A stretch of 64,000 bases of DNA, taken from NCBI GenBank assembly GCA_963736425.1, contig CAVTOX010000026.1, positions 59,428 through 123,427 on the forward strand, given 5' to 3'. The notes below the pieces were generated by a model that did no database searches, was not told where the DNA came from, and was given only the letters and a program-made list of their open reading frames with translations. The translations under genes were made by a program, and so were the position numbers. Positions 13,008 through 21,039 of the stretch are shown here, piece after piece. This DNA is from Prado023 sp963736425 (GTDB lineage Bacteria > Actinomycetota > Actinomycetes > S36-B12 > CAIYMF01). Each line of letters opens with the position of its first letter. Position 1 is the stretch's first letter.

Positions 13008-15232
13008 CCGATCCCGGTCCCCGTGTCGACACCCTGGGCGCGCAGGGCCTTCACGAGGGCGTTCACCACGTCGATCCCCTTGGTGCCGCGGCCGAAGGTG
13101 GCGTCCATGCCGGTCTCGGCGGCCATGTCGGGGCTGACCTGCGTCCCGCCGGCGACGAGGATCATCCTGTCGCGGATCCCCTTCTCCTGGCAGAGCTCGG
13201 CCAGCCTGCGCATCATCGTGCGATGCACGTCGTTGTGGCTGATGATCGTGGACATCAGGATTGCCTGCGCCCCGGTCTCGATCGCTGCATCGACCAACTT
13301 GCCCAAGGGGACCGACGTGCCCAGGTAGTGGTACGTGACGCCGTACTTCTCGATCCCGCCGTGCTTGATGTCCAGGATCTCGCGCATGCCGACGCTGTGC
13401 TCGTCCTCGCCCACCGTGCCGGCGACCACGGTGAGGCCGGTGGCCCTGACCGCAGCCCGCAGCTCGTCCTCGGAGAGCAGCACCTCCTTCGGGGGGATCA
13501 CCAGGTCGGCGCGGCGGATGTCGGAGGTGACCGTGCCCTTGACCTCGACGAAGCATCCCTCGGCCGGGTGCAGGATCCCGAGGTTGACCACCTCGGGATC
13601 GGCCAGCCCCATCCGCCGGGCGATCTGCAGCGCAGCCGCGCGGGCGTGGTCCTCGTCGTCGGGGATCATCAGCTGCAGGAGCACGACGCCGTCGCCTGCC
13701 CACTCCGCCTCGGGCCGGATCAGCTCCCCGGTGCGGTACGGCAGCGTCTGGGCGAGCCGGCGCTCGACGCTGTCCTCGGGGTCAAGCTCGCCTATGTAGA
13801 CGATCTTCGACGGGTCGCACAGCGTGCAGCCGCCGATCGGGTCGCAGGGCCGGGCGATGCCCGCCGGCAGGGCGTTGTCGCCGAAGTGGTCGCAGACGGG
13901 GGCCAGGTAGTCCGGGTCGCGCGGAACGAGGGTGCCCGCAGCGACGCCCCCGTCGCCATCCCGAGCGATGCCGTCACCGTGTCGCTCCGGGTACTCGGCC
14001 GAGTCGACGAAGAAGCCCGCCTCGACCGCGGCGAAGTAGCCGCCGGCCTCCAGGATCTCCTCGAGGAACACGACCGCCCGCGCCTGGATGTCGCGGACCA
14101 TCGTCCCGAGCGGCCCGGAGCGGTTGAGCGTCACGAGCTCGCCGATGCCGTCCAGTGCCGCCCACGTCTGCTTGACGGTCTGCAGCGCGCGGATGTTGTT
14201 GTAGTGCCAGGGCACGTTGCGGCCCTCGTCGGGCGTGATCGTGCTCTGGATGTCGGCGCCGGTGAGGATCGAGATCATCGTGTCGATGGTGTGCGTGCGC
14301 ACGGCCTCCTCGACATCGGACTCGATGTAGCGGGTGTTCTGCTGGGCGCGGATCCGGTAGCCGGTGAAGAAGTCGCGCAGCGCCACCGCGTAGGGCAGGT
14401 CGTACCAGAGCTTCGGGGCGGGCGGTGCGTTCGGGGGCACGGTGGACAGGCCGATGAGTTCCTTGGGCATGCCGCAGGCCAGGGAGAAGGCGCAGTTGAT
14501 GCCGTGCTGGACCATGAGCTCGGGCAGCACCAGCCAGCCGGCCCGCGCGGTCGCGTTGGCGTTGTGCGCCCCATCGATCTGCAGGATCCCGGCGCCGACC
14601 ATGACGCGCTTGGCCTCGGCTGCGTCGACGAACGACCGGTACATGTTGATGTTGCGGTAGAGCACGTTGTACTGCGGGTCCTGGTGCGCGCCGTTGACGC
14701 CCTCCTCGGCGAAGAGGACGGCCACCTCCGGCCCGGCCACTCCCGAGACGTAGCTGTGGAAGTTGATCGGGCGGCCGACCTCGGCCTCGATGAGGTCCAG
14801 CGCCTTGCGGCTGGCACGGATCTGCTTGCGGGTGATCGGCACGCCGCCTGTGCCCTCGGGCGTGCCCTCGAGCAGCCCGTCGATGTGGCTCTGCCCGGTC
14901 GTGCGGATGACCATGATGTGGTCCGCACCGTGCCACGCGGCCATCCGCATCCGGCGCAGGTCGTCCTCGAACCGGCCGGAGGCGATCTCGGTCGTCACCA
15001 CGGCGCTTGGCTGCGGGTCCACCCCCTCGAAGTACTCCGAGGCGGGCAGGCCGATGCCCCTGGCGAGCGGGGCGGACATGTCGCGGTAGGTGAACGGGCC
15101 CATCTGGACCCCACCCTCGGGCGCGGTCCGCCAGACCCACCCGCGCCGGGAGGGTCGGTAGGAGTCCAGGTCGGTGAGGATGGCGTCGATGTCGAGCTTG
15201 ACCAGCGGGTCCAGGGGCGGGTGCTCAGGCAT
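13004..15232 (-). CDS. oraE: D-ornithine 4,5-aminomutase, large subunit
   Basis: A 742-residue adenosylcobalamin- and PLP-dependent subunit that moves the terminal amino group of D-ornithine to C4, giving 2,4-diaminopentanoate. The N-terminal ~500 residues form the TIM-barrel/PLP part (MVIRTTGQSHIDGLLEG, QDPQYNVLYRNINMYRSFVD, DEGRNVPWHYNNI). The C-terminal Rossmann part has the base-off cobalamin motif GEDEHSVG with axial His612. Lys623 (DIKHGG) lies 11 residues later, the same spacing as the known His618/Lys629 pair of the clostridial enzyme. The ATG at 15230-15232 is used because everything upstream in this frame is covered by oraS, which it overlaps by 8 bases. Confidence 0.96.
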   Translation of the reverse strand: MPEHPPLDPLVKLDIDAILTDLDSYRPSRRGWVWRTAPEGGVQMGPFTYRDMSAPLARGIGLPASEYFEGVDPQPSAVVTTEIASGRFEDDLRRMRMAAWHGADHIMVIRTTGQSHIDGLLEGTPEGTGGVPITRKQIRASRKALDLIEAEVGRPINFHSYVSGVAGPEVAVLFAEEGVNGAHQDPQYNVLYRNINMYRSFVDAAEAKRVMVGAGILQIDGAHNANATARAGWLVLPELMVQHGINCAFSLACGMPKELIGLSTVPPNAPPAPKLWYDLPYAVALRDFFTGYRIRAQQNTRYIESDVEEAVRTHTIDTMISILTGADIQSTITPDEGRNVPWHYNNIRALQTVKQTWAALDGIGELVTLNRSGPLGTMVRDIQARAVVFLEEILEAGGYFAAVEAGFFVDSAEYPERHGDGIARDGDGGVAAGTLVPRDPDYLAPVCDHFGDNALPAGIARPCDPIGGCTLCDPSKIVYIGELDPEDSVERRLAQTLPYRTGELIRPEAEWAGDGVVLLQLMIPDDEDHARAAALQIARRMGLADPEVVNLGILHPAEGCFVEVKGTVTSDIRRADLVIPPKEVLLSEDELRAAVRATGLTVVAGTVGEDEHSVGMREILDIKHGGIEKYGVTYHYLGTSVPLGKLVDAAIETGAQAILMSTIISHNDVHRTMMRRLAELCQEKGIRDRMILVAGGTQVSPDMAAETGMDATFGRGTKGIDVVNALVKALRAQGVDTGTGIG

Positions 15233-15635
15233 GGCCACCCTCCTGGCCGTGGGGCGTCTGCCCCGGCGTCCCGGGCGCCTTGTTGAACAGCCCGTGCAGC
15301 ACGGTCGGGTCGGCCAATACCGCTGCGGCCGCGGCGCGGACGTCGGTGCCCTGGCGTTGCGCCAGGCGCAGGAGCACGTGGCCGGCGCCCTTCCCGAGCA
15401 GCCCTGCCTGCTGGACGCTCGTGACCACGCCCTGGCTGGACACGCTGTCGATGCCCATCCGCAGCAGCACGGAGCGCTCGATGGACGGTGAGGTATGGGT
15501 GCGGGCAAGGCCCACCATCGGGTCCACCACCTGCTCGCACAGCGACCAGAAACGGGCCTTGAGCTCCTCGTCCGGGATGTCATCGAGGGCGCGAATCCTC
15601 AGCTCCAGGTGTTCCTGACGTTCGTCGTGAGTCAT
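15225..15635 (-). CDS. oraS: D-ornithine 4,5-aminomutase, small subunit
   Basis: A 136-residue protein matching the small subunit that pairs with OraE: an all-helical body with RIRALDDIPDEELKARFWSL and SIERSVLLRMGIDSV. The family usually has about 120 residues; the C-terminal His/Gly-rich tail is a small extension. Its ATG (15633-15635) overlaps the ortB stop by 4 bases and its 3' end overlaps oraE, consistent with stoichiometric translation of the two subunits. Confidence 0.92.
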   Translation of the reverse strand: MTHDERQEHLELRIRALDDIPDEELKARFWSLCEQVVDPMVGLARTHTSPSIERSVLLRMGIDSVSSQGVVTSVQQAGLLGKGAGHVLLRLAQRQGTDVRAAAAAVLADPTVLHGLFNKAPGTPGQTPHGQEGGHA

Positions 15636-17092
15636 CGGGACACCTCCGTCCCGCCCCAGGACCCGGCGGACTCGGCCGGCTCCTCGAGCTCGGGCACGTG
15701 GGACCGCACCCAGTCCGGGGTGACCTTGAGGTCGGCGGCGAGGAAGTCGACATCGGTCTGGCTCCAGTGCGCCACAGGATGGCGGTCAGCGGCGTTGCGC
15801 AGGTACGAGCCGCGCAGCCGGTCGAGGTCCTGGGGGGTCGTGCGCACCTGGTCCAGTCCCTCCGGGATCACGATGGTCCGGCCGGGCACGTTCTCCCGTG
15901 GATCCCCACGTCGGACCTCGATCCCGCGCGCCCGGGCGAATGCCAGCTGGCTGTTGTGGTGCTTGCCGGCGCCGGTGTACTCGGTCTCCTGGACCACCAC
16001 GATCTGGTCCTCGTCGAGCTGGCGGGCCAGGCTGACGGCCGCGGTGAGGCTGGTGTTGCCCGCCGGTCCCCGCTCGATGCCCTCCAGCTTGGTCAGCAGC
16101 TCGGTCACATAGAACACCTCGCCCTGGGTGACCAGCTCGTAGCCGTCCATGTGGCGCAACGATCGGGCGGCGTTTCGCGGCACATCGACGCGGTCGGGCC
16201 ACGTGGCGAACGGGACGCCGAACCCGGTGTGCCCCGTGGTGAAGGACTTGCGGTTGAAGTCGTGGTCCGAGGCCATGTGCAGGCCCGCCAGGTCGACCGA
16301 ACAGGCGATGACCTGGGTGCCCGCGCAGCCGGCCGCCGCCAGGCCACGCGCGGTCCCGGTCAGGTTCCCGCCGCCGGCGTGCGTGACGACCACGACGTCG
16401 GGCTGCCGGCCGAAGCGTGCTGTGACCTCGGCCCCGACCTCCTGGCCGAGGGTCTCGATGCCGCGGATCCCGAACGGGGTGTAGAGGCTGGCGTTGAAGA
16501 ACCCGGTCTGCTCCAGGGTGATCAGCTGCACATAGAAGAGCTCGGGGCCGACGGTCAGCTTGAGCACCTCCGCGCCGTAGGCCTCGCAGGCGCGGCCCTT
16601 CTCCACGATCTCGGGCTGGCCGACTCCCTGGCTGTCATAGACCTCCTGCACGACGATGCAGGCCAGTCCGCGCTGGGCGGCCTGTGAGGCCGCGGCGGCC
16701 CCGTAGTTCCCGCTGGTGGCCACGACCATTCCGGCGTAGCCCCGGCGCTGGGCCTCGAACGCGCTGATCGAGGCCCGGCGTGCCTTGAAGCTGCCCGAGG
16801 CGTTGGCCGCCTCGTCCTTGAGCAGGATCCGCGCTCCCCTGCCGGGCTCGCTGGTCCTGCGCACTGCCTCGGTCAGGTTCGTCAGCTCGAAGAGCGGGGT
16901 GTCACCGACCTTGGTCTCGCGCTGGATGCGCGCGATGTCCTCAAGGGTGAACTCCGTCCGCGCCATCATCGTGTCGTAGTCGAAGGCGATCGGGCTGGTG
17001 ATCAACGAGTCGTAGTCGATCCCGAGTGACGCCTTCATGATCTCGTTGCGGCGCGCCAGAACCTCGGCATAGGACGTCCCGGCCGCGCTCAT
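15632..17092 (-). CDS. ortB: 2-amino-4-oxopentanoate thiolase, beta subunit
   Basis: A 486-residue fold-type II PLP enzyme. The PLP lysine lies in SGSFKARRASISAF, the glycine loop in VATSGNYGAAAASQAA, and a second conserved segment is THAGGGNLTGTARG. OrtB with OrtA cleaves 2-amino-4-oxopentanoate with CoA to acetyl-CoA and alanine, the final step of oxidative ornithine degradation. The ATG at 17090-17092 (MSAAGTSYAEVLARR) is chosen because it overlaps the ortA stop by 4 bases; the open frame upstream belongs to other genes. Confidence 0.93.
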   Translation of the reverse strand: MSAAGTSYAEVLARRNEIMKASLGIDYDSLITSPIAFDYDTMMARTEFTLEDIARIQRETKVGDTPLFELTNLTEAVRRTSEPGRGARILLKDEAANASGSFKARRASISAFEAQRRGYAGMVVATSGNYGAAAASQAAQRGLACIVVQEVYDSQGVGQPEIVEKGRACEAYGAEVLKLTVGPELFYVQLITLEQTGFFNASLYTPFGIRGIETLGQEVGAEVTARFGRQPDVVVVTHAGGGNLTGTARGLAAAGCAGTQVIACSVDLAGLHMASDHDFNRKSFTTGHTGFGVPFATWPDRVDVPRNAARSLRHMDGYELVTQGEVFYVTELLTKLEGIERGPAGNTSLTAAVSLARQLDEDQIVVVQETEYTGAGKHHNSQLAFARARGIEVRRGDPRENVPGRTIVIPEGLDQVRTTPQDLDRLRGSYLRNAADRHPVAHWSQTDVDFLAADLKVTPDWVRSHVPELEEPAESAGSWGGTEVSR

Positions 17093-17418
17093 CGCTCCGC
17101 CTGGGTGCCGATTGTCAGCAGTTCGGCCACCGTCTCGCCGAAGCTGTGGGTGTAGCTGGGGTTGACCGTGCGCAGGCGCCCGCTCTGCTCCCGCCCGATG
17201 AGCGTCCGCACCCGGGCCGACGCGCCGATCTCGGCCGGCTCCACCAGGAATCCGGAGACCCGAAGCACCAAGGGGACGGCGGCGGTGTCGGCGGGCAGGC
17301 CGGGCGCCCGCTCCCCCACCTCCAGCACGACCCGCTCCAACTCGACCCACGTGCCGGCGGCAACGACGGTCATGCGGACCTCGGGGGTCGCGGCATCGTA
17401 GGTCGACGAGGCGGTCAT
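17089..17418 (-). CDS. ortA: 2-amino-4-oxopentanoate thiolase, alpha subunit
   Basis: A 109-residue protein corresponding to the small OrtA subunit: TWVELERVVLEVGERAPGLP, then VLRVSGFLVEPAEIG, and the conserved tail VNPSYTHSFGETVAELLTIG. It overlaps both ord (ATGA at 17415-17418) and ortB (ATGA at 17089-17092). The assignment rests on the tail motif plus its fixed position between ord and ortB. Confidence 0.92.
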   Translation of the reverse strand: MTASSTYDAATPEVRMTVVAAGTWVELERVVLEVGERAPGLPADTAAVPLVLRVSGFLVEPAEIGASARVRTLIGREQSGRLRTVNPSYTHSFGETVAELLTIGTQAER

Positions 17419-18455
17419 GCGCGGCGATCGTAGGCACTCGGGCCCATCAGCGCCGAGGGCGTGGGCAGGTCGATGACGCGCTTGAGCCCCGGGGTGGCGG
17501 CCAGGATGCGGGGCACCATGTTCACGGCCATCCCGATGGTGGCCAGGCCCCCCGCAACCTCCGGTTGGATCGACATGTGCACCTCCGGGACGCCGTGGAT
17601 GTGGATGTAGTCCCCAGTGGCCTGGTCCTCGAGATCCGGGTGCACCTGCTGCGGGTGGATGAGCCGGATCACCTCTGTGTCGCCGCGGTAGCCGATGCCG
17701 GTGTGGGCGCAGCCGGCGACCATTCCCGGCTCGACCGTGACGTACGGAGTCTGCCGGCGCACCCTGCTGATGATCGGCTCCCGCGTCTGCTCGATGCGGT
17801 CCACGCCGAGCCCGAGGGCCTCACTGATCAGGTGTATCGACTCCGGGAACCCGACGTGGCCGACGATCGTCCCGTCGGCGATCCCGGCGCGGAAGGCGTC
17901 CGGGCTGGTTCCCACGCCCTGGCTGCGCATGACAGTCGGGCCGAACGGGCTGAGGTCGTTCACCCGTGATGCCTCGATCCGCTCGACCGTCTGGCTCCCC
18001 GCGGTGAGGGTCACGACCAGCAGGTCCAGCACCAGGCCCGGGTTGACACCCACCCCCACGATCGAGACGCCGTTGGCGACGGCCAGCGTGTCGAGCTCGG
18101 CGGCGATGTCCGGGCTCTGCGCCGCCACGTCGGCCAGCTCCTCGGCGATCGACACGACGTTGATCCCGGCCCGCAGGATCGTGCGCAGGTCGTCGAGCTG
18201 GTCGCGAGACCACGAGGTCGTCGCGATCATCACCACGTCCACGTCAGCGCGGTCGAGCACCGACGCGGGGTCGTTGGTGACGGCCACGTCGAGTCGGCGG
18301 CCCAGCCCGAGCACCTCACCGAGGTCCCGGCCGAGGAGGTCGGGCCGGGAGTCGACGGCGGCCACCAGCCGCAGGCCCGGCTTCTCGAGCGCCAAGCTCG
18401 CCATCCCTGAACCCATCGCCCCCAACCCCCACTGCAGGACGCGCACCTGCCTCAT
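17415..18455 (-). CDS. ord: 2,4-diaminopentanoate dehydrogenase
   Basis: A 346-residue NAD(P)-dependent dehydrogenase of the dihydrodipicolinate-reductase-like fold. The N-terminal Rossmann motif is VLQWGLGAMGSGMASLAL, followed by VVMIATTSWSRDQLDDL and GVGVNPGLVLDLLVV. It oxidatively deaminates 2,4-diaminopentanoate to 2-amino-4-oxopentanoate. It is the first gene of the seven-gene run, so the operon promoter should lie in 18456-18723. The ATG at 18453-18455 follows a GAGGGG element on the minus strand. Confidence 0.93.
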   Translation of the reverse strand: MRQVRVLQWGLGAMGSGMASLALEKPGLRLVAAVDSRPDLLGRDLGEVLGLGRRLDVAVTNDPASVLDRADVDVVMIATTSWSRDQLDDLRTILRAGINVVSIAEELADVAAQSPDIAAELDTLAVANGVSIVGVGVNPGLVLDLLVVTLTAGSQTVERIEASRVNDLSPFGPTVMRSQGVGTSPDAFRAGIADGTIVGHVGFPESIHLISEALGLGVDRIEQTREPIISRVRRQTPYVTVEPGMVAGCAHTGIGYRGDTEVIRLIHPQQVHPDLEDQATGDYIHIHGVPEVHMSIQPEVAGGLATIGMAVNMVPRILAATPGLKRVIDLPTPSALMGPSAYDRRA

Positions 18456-18629
18456 GGCGCTGTCCCCTCATCGCGGCGGTGAGGGGTCGATCGGCGGGTT
18501 GGGCCGTGGTGCCGCCCAGCACCGCGACGGTCCCGGGCGGCATCGGGACGTCGTTCGCCCGGTGATCTCCCTCGGCGCGTCGACGGTGTCCCGGTCACTC
18601 CGGCCTCCTGACGTCTAGTCCAGTACCGA

Positions 18630-18658
18630 GGCACCCATCGATGCAACACAGGGGTGCC
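18630..18658. promoter_or_regulatory. Inverted repeat upstream of the ornithine operon
   Basis: GGCACCC and GGGTGCC arms are separated by 15 bases, within the 268-base gap between the DUF2993 gene end and the ord start. It may be a terminator for the upstream minus-strand gene or an operator for the ornithine operon; there is no T-tract to decide. The rest of this gap shows no gene. Confidence 0.35.
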
Positions 18659-18723
18659 ACCCGTGCCCATCTCGGGGGCGACACAAGCGGGACGCACGCC
18701 GTCTCGGGCCAGCCCCGTCCGGC

Positions 18724-19437
18724 TCAACGGCCGATGACCACGTCGGTGCCATTGAGTTGGGCGTCGAAGCCCTCGGGAGTGACCTGGACGGCGGTGAGCG
18801 ACATTCCTTCCGGAACGCCGGCCACGTCCTGGCGGATGGTGGCCAGGCTGCGGGCGAGGGTGCTGGCCGCCGAGTCGAGGAACGACGGGCCACCGAGGTC
18901 GACGGTCTCCGGCTCGATGAGCAGCTGGCCGCCGTCGGCGCTCACCGTGCCGGTGGCACTGAGGGTGATGTCGCGCCCCAGGATGGTGACCTGGCGCTGC
19001 ACGCCGGTCTTGCCGTTGCCGGCGTCGTAGACCGTGACGTCCTGGCCGACCTGCTCGGCGACGGTGTCGAACGGGATCGTCGCGTCGATGTCGAGCTGCT
19101 GCGCCTCCAGCCCGGATTGCGAGAACCGCACGCCCGACCCGGTGGCGACCACGTCGACGAGATCGCCCTTGGCCGAGACCACGTCCTGGCTGCGCAGCTC
19201 GACAGCGCCCAGCCAGGTCTCGTCGTCCGCCAGGTCGCCTGGCTGCTGGGCCACGGTCGCCGACGAGGTCGGAGCGGGTGAGGCGGGAGCACTCTGGGCC
19301 CCGGAGGCACCGGAGCCCAGGGAGAGGACGAGGACCACGAGGCCCAGGGCCAGGACTGCGAGGGTCACACCGACCCCGAGGAGGAAGTTCTTCACCCGGT
19401 CAGGGTCCCACCTCCCGCTGGCCAACCCACTCGTCAC
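18724..19437 (-). CDS. DUF2993 (LmeA-like) membrane-anchored lipid-binding protein
   Basis: A protein of about 237 residues with an N-terminal membrane segment (NFLLGVGVTLAVLALGLVVL), a Ser/Ala/Pro linker, and a C-terminal DUF2993 domain (GSGVRFSQSGLEAQQLDIDA, VTILGRDITLSATG). In mycobacteria LmeA-type DUF2993 proteins bind phosphoinositides in the cell envelope; here the function is only inferred. The start is uncertain: a GTG at 19437 is listed, but an internal GTG at 19395 (VKNFLL) would place the membrane segment right at the N-terminus. The gene is divergent from fetA with a gap of only 20 bases. Confidence 0.8.
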   Translation of the reverse strand: MTSGLASGRWDPDRVKNFLLGVGVTLAVLALGLVVLVLSLGSGASGAQSAPASPAPTSSATVAQQPGDLADDETWLGAVELRSQDVVSAKGDLVDVVATGSGVRFSQSGLEAQQLDIDATIPFDTVAEQVGQDVTVYDAGNGKTGVQRQVTILGRDITLSATGTVSADGGQLLIEPETVDLGGPSFLDSAASTLARSLATIRQDVAGVPEGMSLTAVQVTPEGFDAQLNGTDVVIGR

Positions 19438-19457
19438 CGGGCTGACACACTGGCCCG

Positions 19458-20129
19458 ATGCTGCAGGCTGAGGCGTTCTCGTTCGACGGCGTGGTCCTGG
19501 AACGTGACGGTCGTCGGATCCTCGACGGTGTCAGTGATCACATCCACAAGGCCGCGACGACGGCGGTCATCGGGGCCAGCGGATCGGGCAAGTCCACCTT
19601 CCTGCGACTGCTCAACCGCTTCGAGGAGCCCACCGAGGGACGCATCCGACTCGACGGGCAGCCGCTCGAGTCCTTCGACGTGCACGCGCTGCGCCGCCGG
19701 GTCGGACTGGTCGCGCAGCGCCCGACGATGCTCACCCCCACCATCGGACAGGAGGTCCGTGTGGCACGACCCGCACTCACCGATGCCGAGGTCCACCAAC
19801 TCCTGGAGCGGGTCGCGTTGGCCGACATGCCACCCGATCGCGAGACGTCAACCCTGTCGGGCGGCGAGCAGCAACGGGTCGCGTTGGCGCGTTCCCTGGC
19901 GGTCGAGCCCGACGTCCTGCTCCTCGACGAGCCCACGAGCGCGCTGGATGATCGGGCGGCGCAGGCAGTGGACCAGGTCGTGCGCACGCTCGTGGCAGAT
20001 GGGTTGACCGTGGTCCTGGTCAGCCACGACCTGGAGCGCGTGGTGGACCTGGCCGACACGGTCCTCGTCCTGGACCAGGGTCGGCTGGTCGAACGCGGTG
20101 ACCCCCGCGAGGTCCGGTACCTGTCATGA
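19458..20129 (+). CDS. fetA: ABC transporter ATP-binding protein, FetA/YbbL type
   Basis: A 223-residue ATPase with Walker A GASGSGKST, Q-loop VAQRP, signature LSGGEQQRVALARSL, Walker B VLLLDEPTSALD and switch His in LVSHDLERV. Paired with the UPF0014/FetB permease through a 4-base ATGA overlap. The E. coli FetAB homologue exports iron and raises peroxide resistance, so iron or metal export is the best guess. The start ATG at 19458 has only a weak Shine-Dalgarno. Confidence 0.85.
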   Translation: MLQAEAFSFDGVVLERDGRRILDGVSDHIHKAATTAVIGASGSGKSTFLRLLNRFEEPTEGRIRLDGQPLESFDVHALRRRVGLVAQRPTMLTPTIGQEVRVARPALTDAEVHQLLERVALADMPPDRETSTLSGGEQQRVALARSLAVEPDVLLLDEPTSALDDRAAQAVDQVVRTLVADGLTVVLVSHDLERVVDLADTVLVLDQGRLVERGDPREVRYLS

Positions 20130-20908
20130 CAACGACCGCTCAGATTCCCGACTGGCTCGGCGTTGCCGCCTCAGTGCTGCTCGTGGGCATCGCGGTGGGT
20201 GCCTCCATGTGGGCCCGTCTGGGCCTGACGCGTGAACTGCTGTGGGCCGCGTTCCGGGCCTTCGTGCAACTGCTGGCGGTCGGGGCCCTGCTCACGATCC
20301 TGTTCACCCGCGCTGGGCTGCTCGGGGCGCTCGCGTGGGTTGGGGGGATGGTCGTGATCGCCGGGTTCGTCGCCGCGGGACGGTCCAAGGAGCTGCCGAA
20401 GGGGCGCTCCACCGCGTGGATCGCCATCGGCGTCGGGGCCGCCACGACACTGGGAGTGCTGCTGGTGCTCGGAGTGATCGAGCCGGTGCCCTCGGTGGTG
20501 GTCCCGGTCGGGGGCATGGTCGTCAGCGGCGCGATGACGGCCACGAACCTCACGATGCGCCGTCTGGCCGACATCGCGGAGCAACAGCGCCCCGACATCG
20601 AGGCTCGCCTGGCACTGGGCCTCACCGCGGACGAGGCGATGGCCCCGCACCTGCAGCGCGCGGTCAGCACCGCCCTGCTGCCGGCGATCGACTCCACGAA
20701 GGTGGTCGGCCTGATCGCCCTGCCCGGTGCCATGACCGGACTCATCCTGGCCGGGGTCGAACCGATCGACGCGATCCGGTACCAGATCGTGGTCATGTAC
20801 ATGCTGCTCGCCGCCGCCGCCGTGAGCGCGATCGTGGCGGCACGTCTGACCCGCAGGGCATTGTTCGACGACGCCGACCGCCTCTACCGGGTCACGCCCG
20901 GCAGGTAG
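20126..20908 (+). CDS. fetB: FetB/UPF0014-family ABC permease (putative iron exporter)
   Basis: A 260-residue membrane protein with about seven predicted helices. Family signatures are LWAAFRAFVQLLAVGALL, PVGGMVVSGAMTATNLTMRR, and the cytoplasmic segment STALLPAIDSTKVVGLIALP followed by GAMTGLILAG. It overlaps fetA by 4 bases. Together they form a two-component exporter; iron as substrate comes from E. coli FetAB only. Confidence 0.87.
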   Translation: MTTTAQIPDWLGVAASVLLVGIAVGASMWARLGLTRELLWAAFRAFVQLLAVGALLTILFTRAGLLGALAWVGGMVVIAGFVAAGRSKELPKGRSTAWIAIGVGAATTLGVLLVLGVIEPVPSVVVPVGGMVVSGAMTATNLTMRRLADIAEQQRPDIEARLALGLTADEAMAPHLQRAVSTALLPAIDSTKVVGLIALPGAMTGLILAGVEPIDAIRYQIVVMYMLLAAAAVSAIVAARLTRRALFDDADRLYRVTPGR

Positions 20909-20947
20909 CGCAGCGGCAGTACGACTGGACACAAAGGGGTGCTCAAT

Positions 20948-20965
20948 GCTGCCCGATCGGGCAGC
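20948..20965. terminator. Perfect 18-bp palindrome downstream of fetB
   Basis: GCTGCCCGATCGGGCAGC starts 40 bases after the fetB stop. It could be a factor-dependent terminator or a protein-binding site for the following SulP gene. No T-run follows. Confidence 0.4.
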
Positions 20966-21039
20966 GCGGCCGGCCCGTGAGATCCTGACCGCCAAGCGCG
21001 GGGGGTTCCTCGACGAGGACTCAGGGATCGGCAGGGGTC

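Noticed and set aside
13223..15286. Long plus-strand open frame of 687 codons
   Set aside because: Antisense shadow of oraE; high-GC wobble positions create long spurious frames.
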